DNA of 64,000 bases from Luteimonas sp. YGD11-2 (GTDB lineage Bacteria > Pseudomonadota > Gammaproteobacteria > Xanthomonadales > Xanthomonadaceae): NCBI RefSeq assembly GCF_004118975.1, contig NZ_CP035376.1:1860001-1924000 (forward strand). Direction: 5' to 3'. Below the pieces are notes generated by a model, which made no database searches, had not been told where the DNA came from, and saw only the letters and a program-made list of their open reading frames with translations. Made by a program: the position numbers and the translations under genes. This document shows, piece by piece, positions 58,645 through 64,000 of the stretch (position 1 is its first letter; the number at the start of each line of letters is the position of its first letter).

Positions 58645-59624
58645 TGACCCGCGATCCCTCCCTTCTCGACGCCGACGAGCGCACGATCGCCGCGCAGCTG
58701 GCGCGCCATGCCCCTTTGGGCGCGCCGGCGCCGGCGCTGGATGCGGCGGTACTGGCCGCGGCGCGTGCAGCAACCGCTGGCGATGCCCCGGCGCGGCCGC
58801 AGCGCACCCCATCGCGCGCCGGGTGGTCGCGTCGTCGCCGCTGGCCCGCGATCACCGGCGTGGCCGCGTCGCTGGCGCTGGCTGCCGGCATTGCCTGGCA
58901 GTTGCGCCCGATGCCCGCCGCCGCCCCGGTGCAGGACGAAGGCCCCGCGCCGGCCGCCACGGCATTTCGCGCGACCCGCGACGACCCGCCTGCGCCCGGG
59001 CTGGCCGGAGCGCCCGCGGCCGCTCCGGCAACAACGGCCGTGCCCGGGGAGAATCCAGCGCAGGTGGCAGCGACGGCGCCCTCCAGCGGCGCATCTGCCC
59101 CGCCGCCCGCGACGATGCAGATGGAAGCCGTGCCGCAGGGGACACCCGAAACCCATGCCGGGGACAACGACGCCGGGCGCCCCCCGCTGCCGCCGATGGC
59201 TCCGGCACCGGCCGCCGAGCCATCCTCGCCTGCGACGTCGGCGCCGGTCGACCGCGCACCGGCAACCGCGACATCCGCTCCGCCAACGCCGGTGGGCAGG
59301 GCGACCGGTGCGACCGCGGTCGGCCGCCAGGCGCTGCGCGGGGCTCCCGTGCCGTCGCGCACCGCGGTGGCTGCGTCCGATGCCGGCAGCGCGATGCACA
59401 CGGATGACGAGCACGCAGGTTTCAGCGACGGGGAACTCGACGACTCGCCGCCGGCGACCGTGGACTCGCCCGAGGTGCACCAGGCCTGGCTGCAGCGCAT
59501 CCGCGAACTGCGCGACAGCGGACGCAGCGAAGCCGCCCGCGAGAGCCTCGCCGAACTGCAGCGGCGCTTCCCGGACCTGCCCGTTCCCGACGACCTGGCC
59601 GCGCTCGCCGAACCCCCGCAGTGA
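58641..59624 (+). CDS. Pro/Ala-rich single-pass membrane protein, probable anti-sigma partner
   Basis: 327 residues. An N-terminal cytosolic part (about 1-68) with DADERTIAAQLARHAPLGAPAPALDAAVLAAAR, one membrane segment (ITGVAASLALAAGIAWQL, about 71-88), then a long Pro/Ala/Thr-rich periplasmic region (about 90-275), and a helical C-terminal domain (HQAWLQRIRELRDSGRSEAARESLAELQRRFPDLPVP). No zinc anti-sigma HxxxCxxC motif. Position directly after the sigma gene with a four-base overlap makes an anti-sigma role likely but unproven. Confidence 0.7.
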   Translation: MMTRDPSLLDADERTIAAQLARHAPLGAPAPALDAAVLAAARAATAGDAPARPQRTPSRAGWSRRRRWPAITGVAASLALAAGIAWQLRPMPAAAPVQDEGPAPAATAFRATRDDPPAPGLAGAPAAAPATTAVPGENPAQVAATAPSSGASAPPPATMQMEAVPQGTPETHAGDNDAGRPPLPPMAPAPAAEPSSPATSAPVDRAPATATSAPPTPVGRATGATAVGRQALRGAPVPSRTAVAASDAGSAMHTDDEHAGFSDGELDDSPPATVDSPEVHQAWLQRIRELRDSGRSEAARESLAELQRRFPDLPVPDDLAALAEPPQ

Positions 59625-60211
59625 GCCTGGACACCCTTACCGCCGCGGCCGGGCACACGCTCGAGGTCAAGCACAGCCGCTTCCTGGCCCGCGCCGCTCC
59701 GGTCGAGTCCGCGGACGCCGCGCAGGCGTGGATCCGCGCGGTGTCGGTGGCCGATGCGACCCACAACTGCTGGGCCTGGCGGGTCGGCGACGACTACCGC
59801 TCGAGCGACGACGGCGAGCCTGCCGGCACCGCCGGACGGCCGATCCTCGCCGCCATCGATGGCCAGGGCTACGACCGTCTCGCGGTGGTGGTCACCCGCT
59901 GGTACGGCGGCATCAAGCTGGGCGCCGGCGGCCTGGTGCGTGCGTATGGCGGCGCCGCCTCGGAATGCCTGCGGCTGGCGCCGCGCGAGCCGCTCGTGGA
60001 ATACGCCGACGTGGTCGTGCATGCGGGCTTCGAGGACCTCGGCTGCGTACACCAGGCCATCGAAGCACGTGGAGCGATCAAACAGGACGAGGCCTACGCC
60101 GCCGACGGCGTGCGCTTCGTGCTGCGATTGCCGGCGGCCGACGTCGACGCATTGCGGCTGCTGCTGCGCGACGCCAGCCGTGACCGCGTGCGGGTCGAGG
60201 CGGCCGGTTGA
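59621..60211 (+). CDS. YigZ/IMPACT family protein
   Basis: 196 residues from GTG 59621, overlapping the previous stop (GTGA). The UPF0029/IMPACT core is plain: KHSRFLARA, ATHNCWAWRVGD, DDGEPAGTAGRPILAAI, VVVTRWYGGIKLGAGGLVRAYGGAA. The C-terminal ferredoxin-like half is shorter. Function in bacteria is unclear; the eukaryotic relative regulates Gcn2. Likely co-transcribed with the sigma factor by position. Confidence 0.92.
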   Translation: MSLDTLTAAAGHTLEVKHSRFLARAAPVESADAAQAWIRAVSVADATHNCWAWRVGDDYRSSDDGEPAGTAGRPILAAIDGQGYDRLAVVVTRWYGGIKLGAGGLVRAYGGAASECLRLAPREPLVEYADVVVHAGFEDLGCVHQAIEARGAIKQDEAYAADGVRFVLRLPAADVDALRLLLRDASRDRVRVEAAG

Positions 60212-60301
60212 GCGCCGCGCAGGGTTCGCGAACCCGATCGGCACGGGCCGCGACGATGCAGCGCTACACTTCCCGGTCCGCACCGCGGACACCCCGATTC
60301 G

Positions 60302-62080
60302 ATGACCGATCTTCCCCCCGACGACGCGGGCAGCGCCCCGAAGGCGCGCGTGCCGCTCGGCATCCTGCGTACGCTGTGGCCGTTCCTCGCGCGTCAGCGC
60401 GGGCTGCTGGTGGCCTGGCTGCTGGCGCTCGCGGCGTCCTCGACGGCCACGCTGAGCCTGCCGCTGGCGGTGCGCTACATGATCGACCACGGCTTCGGCA
60501 GCGGCAGCGATATCGATGCCGCGTTCGCGCTGCTGTTCGCGGTCGCGTTCGCGCTGGCCATCGCCACCGCGGCGCGCTTCTACCTGGTGTCGCTGCTGGG
60601 CGAGCGCGTCATCGCCGACCTGCGCACCCGGCTGTACGCGCACCTGATGGGCCTCGACCAGGCGTTCTACGAGCGCAGCCGCAGCGGCGAACTGGTCTCG
60701 CGGCTGTCGGCCGATACCGAACTGCTGCGTGGCGTGGTCGGCTCCGGCATGTCGGTGGCATTGCGCAGCGTGGTGATGGTGGTCGGCAGCCTCACCATGC
60801 TGGTGGTCACCAGCCCGCGGCTTGCGGCGTGGACGTTGGTCGGCATTCCGCTGTTCGTGCTGCCGATCGTGCTGGGCGGGCGGCGGCTGCAGAAGATCTC
60901 GCGGCAGGCGCAGGACCGCGTGGCCGACGCCAACATGCTGGCCGCGGAAACCCTGGGTGCGATCCGCACCGTGCAGGCGCATGCGCGCGAGGCCTTCGAA
61001 CGCGGGCGCTTCACCGAAGCCGTGGCGCTGTCGGTGGCCACCGCGCGCCGGCGCATCGGCACCCAGGCGGTGGTGACCGCGGTGGCGATCACCGCCATCT
61101 TCGGTGCGATCACCGTGGTGCTGTGGTCGGGCGCGCACGACGTGGCGGCCGGGCGCCTGAGCCCGGGCACGCTCGGGCAGTTCGTGCTGTATGCGTTGAT
61201 GGGCGGCGGCTCGGTGGGCGCGCTGGCGGAAGTCTGGAACGAGCTGCAGCGCGCGGCCGGCGGCATGGGCCGGATCAACGACCTGCTGGTGGAGCAGCCG
61301 ACGCTGCTGGCGCCGGTATCGCCGCAGAGGCTGCCTGACCGCGTGACCGGCGCGATCGACATGTACGGCGTGACCTTCCACTACCCCGGCCGCGACGACA
61401 TTCCCGCGCTGGCGGACTTCAGCCTGCATGTGCGACCCGGCGAGACGGTGGCGCTGGTGGGCCCGTCGGGTGCCGGCAAGAGCACCGTGTTCGGGTTGCT
61501 GCTGCGCTTCCACGATCCGCAGCAGGGCACGCTGCGGCTGGATGGCCTGGACCTGCGCCAGCTGGATCCGGTCGACCTGCGCGAGCGCATGGCGCTGGTG
61601 CCGCAGCAGCCGACCATCTTCGCCGCCTCCGCCCGCGACAACATCCGTTACGGCCGGCTGGACGCGTCCGATGCCGAGGTCGAGGCCGCCGCCCGCTCCG
61701 CCGAGGCCGACGAGTTCATCCGCGCACTGCCAGCCGGTTACGACGAACAACTGGGCGAGCGCGGCGCACGCCTGTCGGGTGGCCAGCAGCAGCGCGTGGT
61801 CATCGCCCGGGCGCTGCTGCGCGATGCACCCGTGCTGCTGCTGGACGAGGCGACCTCGGCGCTCGATGCGCAGAGCGAACGCGCCGTGCAGCACGCGCTC
61901 GAGCACCTGATGCAGGGCCGCACCACGCTGGTGATCGCGCATCGCCTGGCCACCGTGCTCAAGGCCGACCGCATCGTGGTGATGGACCAGGGCCGCATCG
62001 TCGCCGAAGGCACCCACGCCGAACTGCTCGCGCAGAACGGCCTGTACGCGGAACTGGCACGGCTGCAGTTCCTGCACTGA
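60302..62080 (+). CDS. ABC exporter, fused membrane and ATPase domains
   Basis: 592 residues. Six membrane segments (about 20-320) then an ATPase: Walker A GPSGAGKST (about 387-395), Q-loop VPQQPTIF, signature LSGGQQQR, Walker B VLLLDEATSALD, H-loop IAHRLATV. Fits the MsbA/BmrA-like half-transporter group that works as a homodimer, exporting lipids or drugs. A -10-like TACACT about 30 bases upstream. Its neighbour is unrelated; convergent with fumarase across 187 bases in which no terminator was recognised. Confidence 0.92.
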   Translation: MTDLPPDDAGSAPKARVPLGILRTLWPFLARQRGLLVAWLLALAASSTATLSLPLAVRYMIDHGFGSGSDIDAAFALLFAVAFALAIATAARFYLVSLLGERVIADLRTRLYAHLMGLDQAFYERSRSGELVSRLSADTELLRGVVGSGMSVALRSVVMVVGSLTMLVVTSPRLAAWTLVGIPLFVLPIVLGGRRLQKISRQAQDRVADANMLAAETLGAIRTVQAHAREAFERGRFTEAVALSVATARRRIGTQAVVTAVAITAIFGAITVVLWSGAHDVAAGRLSPGTLGQFVLYALMGGGSVGALAEVWNELQRAAGGMGRINDLLVEQPTLLAPVSPQRLPDRVTGAIDMYGVTFHYPGRDDIPALADFSLHVRPGETVALVGPSGAGKSTVFGLLLRFHDPQQGTLRLDGLDLRQLDPVDLRERMALVPQQPTIFAASARDNIRYGRLDASDAEVEAAARSAEADEFIRALPAGYDEQLGERGARLSGGQQQRVVIARALLRDAPVLLLDEATSALDAQSERAVQHALEHLMQGRTTLVIAHRLATVLKADRIVVMDQGRIVAEGTHAELLAQNGLYAELARLQFLH

Positions 62081-62267
62081 GACCCGGTTGCCGCCCGGAC
62101 GGACGCGGATCGACGCGGATCAGGCGTGCGGCGGTGGATCGCAGCGGAACCGGACCGCAGCCCGGCCACGCGCGACGTACCCGGGTCGCCGGGGCAGGTG
62201 CGGACCCGCAAGCGCCTGGCGCCGTGTCCGGGCGACAGCGCTCTGATCCGCGCTTGCCTGCCTGATC

Positions 62268-63821
62268 TCAGGCGATCTCGACCACCGGGATGCCGGCGAT
62301 CTTCGACTTCCACTTGCGCGGGCCGGTCTCGTGCACCGACTCGCCGGTGGAATCCACCGCGACGGTCACCGGCATGTCGCGCACCTCGAACTCGTAGATC
62401 GCTTCCATGCCGAGGTCCTCGAACGCGACCACGCGGCTGGCCCTGATCGCCTTCGACACCAGGTAGGCGGAGCCGCCGACCGCCATCAGGTACACGGCCT
62501 TGTTGTCGCGGATCGCCTCGATCGCCGCCGGTCCGCGCTCGGCCTTGCCGACCATGCCGACCAGGCCGGTCTGTTCGAGCATCTGCCGGGTGAACTTGTC
62601 CATGCGGGTGGCGGTGGTCGGGCCGGCCGGGCCCACCGCCTCGTCGCGCACCGCGTCGACCGGGCCGACGTAGTAGATGAAACGGTTGGTGAAATCGACC
62701 GGCAGGGTCTCGCCGCGGTTCAACATGTCGACCATGCGCTTGTGCGCGGCGTCGCGGCCGGTCAGCAGGCGGCCGTTGAGCAGCAGCACCTCGCCCGGCC
62801 TGAACGTGGCCACGTCGTCGCGGGTGATCGTATCCAGGTCCACCCGGCGTGCGTTGGCCGGGTTGTAGGTGAGCTTCGGCCAGTCCTCCAGTGACGGCGG
62901 GTCGAGCATCACCGGGCCGCTGCCATCGAGGGTGAAATGTGCGTGCCGGGTGGCGGCGCAGTTGGGGATCATCGCCACCGGCAGGTTGGCGGCGTGGGTC
63001 GGATAATCCCTGATCTTGATGTCGAGCACGGTGGTCAGCCCGCCCAGGCCCTGCGCGCCGATACCCAGCGCGTTGACCTTCTCGTACAGCTCCAGGCGCA
63101 TTTCCTCCAGCCGGTTGGCCGGGCCGCGCGCCTTGAGGTCGACGATGTCGATCGGCTCCATCAACGACTCCTTGGCCAGCAGCATCGCCTTCTCGGCGGT
63201 GCCGCCGATGCCGATGCCGAGCATGCCCGGCGGGCACCAGCCGGCACCCATCGTCGGCACGGTCTTGAGCACCCAGTCGACCACCGAATCCGACGGATTG
63301 AGCATCGCGAACTTGCTCTTGGCCTCCGAGCCGCCGCCCTTGGCGGCGACGATCACGTCGACCCGGTTGCCCGGCACGATCTTGACGTTGACCACGGCCG
63401 GGGTGTTGTCGCGGGTGTTGACGCGCTTGCCGGCGGGATCGGCCAGCACCGAGGCGCGCAGCTTGTTGTCGGGGTGCGCATAGGCGCGGCGCACGCCCTC
63501 GTTGACCATGTCCTCGACGCCCATGGTGGCGTCGTCCCAGCGCACCTGCATGCCGATCTCGAGGAACACGGTGACGATGCCGGTGTCCTGGCAGATCGGG
63601 CGGTGGCCTTCGGCGCACATGCGCGAATTGATCAGGATCTGCGCCATCGCGTCCTTGGCCGCGGGCGATTCCTCGCGCTCGTACGCGGCGGCCAGGTTCC
63701 GGATGTAGTCGACCGGGTGGTAGTAGCTGATGTACTGCAGCGCGTCGGCGACGGACTGGATCAGGTCGTCCTGGCGGATCGACACGGGTTCGGAGGCAAT
63801 CGCGGGGGGGTTGTGGGTCAC
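62268..63821 (-). CDS. fumB: Fumarate hydratase, class I
   Basis: [4Fe-4S] fumarase interconverting fumarate and malate in the citric acid cycle. 517 residues. ICQDTGIVTVFLE holds the first cluster cysteine, NCAATRHAHFTLDGSGP the second; GAGWCPPGMLGIGIGG lies nearer the N-terminus. C-terminal half is the beta domain (PGEVLLLNGRLLTGRDAAHKRMV, FIYYVGPVDAVRDE). The start is GTG 63821 and no Shine-Dalgarno is seen. The alpha and beta domains are fused as in E. coli FumA/FumB. It also clears the fumarate made by ArgH. Confidence 0.95.
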   Translation of the reverse strand: MTHNPPAIASEPVSIRQDDLIQSVADALQYISYYHPVDYIRNLAAAYEREESPAAKDAMAQILINSRMCAEGHRPICQDTGIVTVFLEIGMQVRWDDATMGVEDMVNEGVRRAYAHPDNKLRASVLADPAGKRVNTRDNTPAVVNVKIVPGNRVDVIVAAKGGGSEAKSKFAMLNPSDSVVDWVLKTVPTMGAGWCPPGMLGIGIGGTAEKAMLLAKESLMEPIDIVDLKARGPANRLEEMRLELYEKVNALGIGAQGLGGLTTVLDIKIRDYPTHAANLPVAMIPNCAATRHAHFTLDGSGPVMLDPPSLEDWPKLTYNPANARRVDLDTITRDDVATFRPGEVLLLNGRLLTGRDAAHKRMVDMLNRGETLPVDFTNRFIYYVGPVDAVRDEAVGPAGPTTATRMDKFTRQMLEQTGLVGMVGKAERGPAAIEAIRDNKAVYLMAVGGSAYLVSKAIRASRVVAFEDLGMEAIYEFEVRDMPVTVAVDSTGESVHETGPRKWKSKIAGIPVVEIA

Positions 63822-63851
63822 GGCGGCGGTCGGCTGGCGGAAAACCCGCCC

Positions 63852-63857
63852 ATTCTA
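63852..63857 (-). promoter_or_regulatory. -10-like TAGAAT box of the fumarase gene
   Basis: TAGAAT on the minus strand (63857-63852), 30 bases before the GTG start. No good -35 was found. The bases from 63858 to 64000 hold nothing else recognisable. Confidence 0.4.
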
Positions 63858-64000
63858 CCGGCCACGCGCCCGGCCTTCCGGGACGCAGCGTTGCGCTACG
63901 TCCTGCAGCGGTCCGGTGCAGCGGGCCGCCCTGCCCCCGCCGCGCGGCCGCTGGCCCCGGCGCTGTCAGCCGGCCAGACGCAGCCCGGATTCCGCATCGA

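Noticed and set aside
58541..62077. A minus-strand frame of over 1100 codons opposite the sigma, YigZ and ABC genes
   Set aside because: Rich in His/Gln/Arg/Gly with no motif; the plus-strand genes carry full family signatures.

Overview
The window is GC-rich chromosomal DNA from a gammaproteobacterium. Gene content and order point to the Xanthomonadaceae/Lysobacteraceae (Xanthomonas, Lysobacter, Luteimonas relatives). The clearest markers are an arginine cluster with a fused N-acetylglutamate kinase/synthase (argBA) and an N-acetylornithine carbamoyltransferase (argF'), a DksA-like protein with a long Lys/Ala tail, and a FimX-type c-di-GMP receptor. No phage, insertion sequence, CRISPR array, rRNA or replication origin was recognised. 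No gene-less stretch exceeds 300 bases; the longest is 6806-7087, which holds a probable arginine leader.

Left end (1-7603): the minus-strand arginine cluster runs argF', argG, argE, argBA, argC, argH (argH cut by the window edge). It makes arginine through N-acetylcitrulline. In front of argF' lie a 34-codon open frame with clustered Arg codons and a U-tailed hairpin, with segments placed for alternative pairing; this looks like a translation-controlled attenuator. Then 7725-14742 on the plus strand: cysS, sufE and an MFS exporter, then yidD-pyrC-M23 peptidase in tight overlap, with the cysteine-free DksA-like gene on the minus strand between them.

Centre (14889-38153): folE2; a minus-strand set mtaD-ubiG-gph-hypothetical; divergent efp and epmB (the elongation factor and the enzyme making its beta-lysine modifier); a FimX-like protein; htpX; gluQ; a polyhydroxyalkanoate module phaB-phaR-phaB; a secreted M48 protease and a SUMF1-type lipoprotein; rnd; tRNA-Ala(CGC); an AI-2E family permease; tRNA-Arg(CCT); an ALDH7-type dehydrogenase; pyrD, murB and a DMT exporter.

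Right (38206-64000): a decayed Ser/Thr kinase-TPR gene and a neighbouring gene tail that both lack their 5' ends; a soluble triple-PAS chemoreceptor-like protein; a large secreted subtilase; PAP2 phosphatase; ispG; a PCuAC copper chaperone; xseA; an acetolactate-synthase-like/aldehyde dehydrogenase pair; a VWA lipoprotein whose end overlaps a convergent GAF-GGDEF-EAL gene; an ECF sigma factor overlapping a Pro/Ala-rich membrane protein and a YigZ protein; an ABC exporter; and class I fumarase.

Overlaps of the ATGA/GTGA type are common. Several genes (rnd, xseA, ispG) have a -10-like box ending 6-7 bases before the ATG and no Shine-Dalgarno, suggesting leaderless mRNAs. All functions are read from sequence motifs and remembered family features; no search was run.
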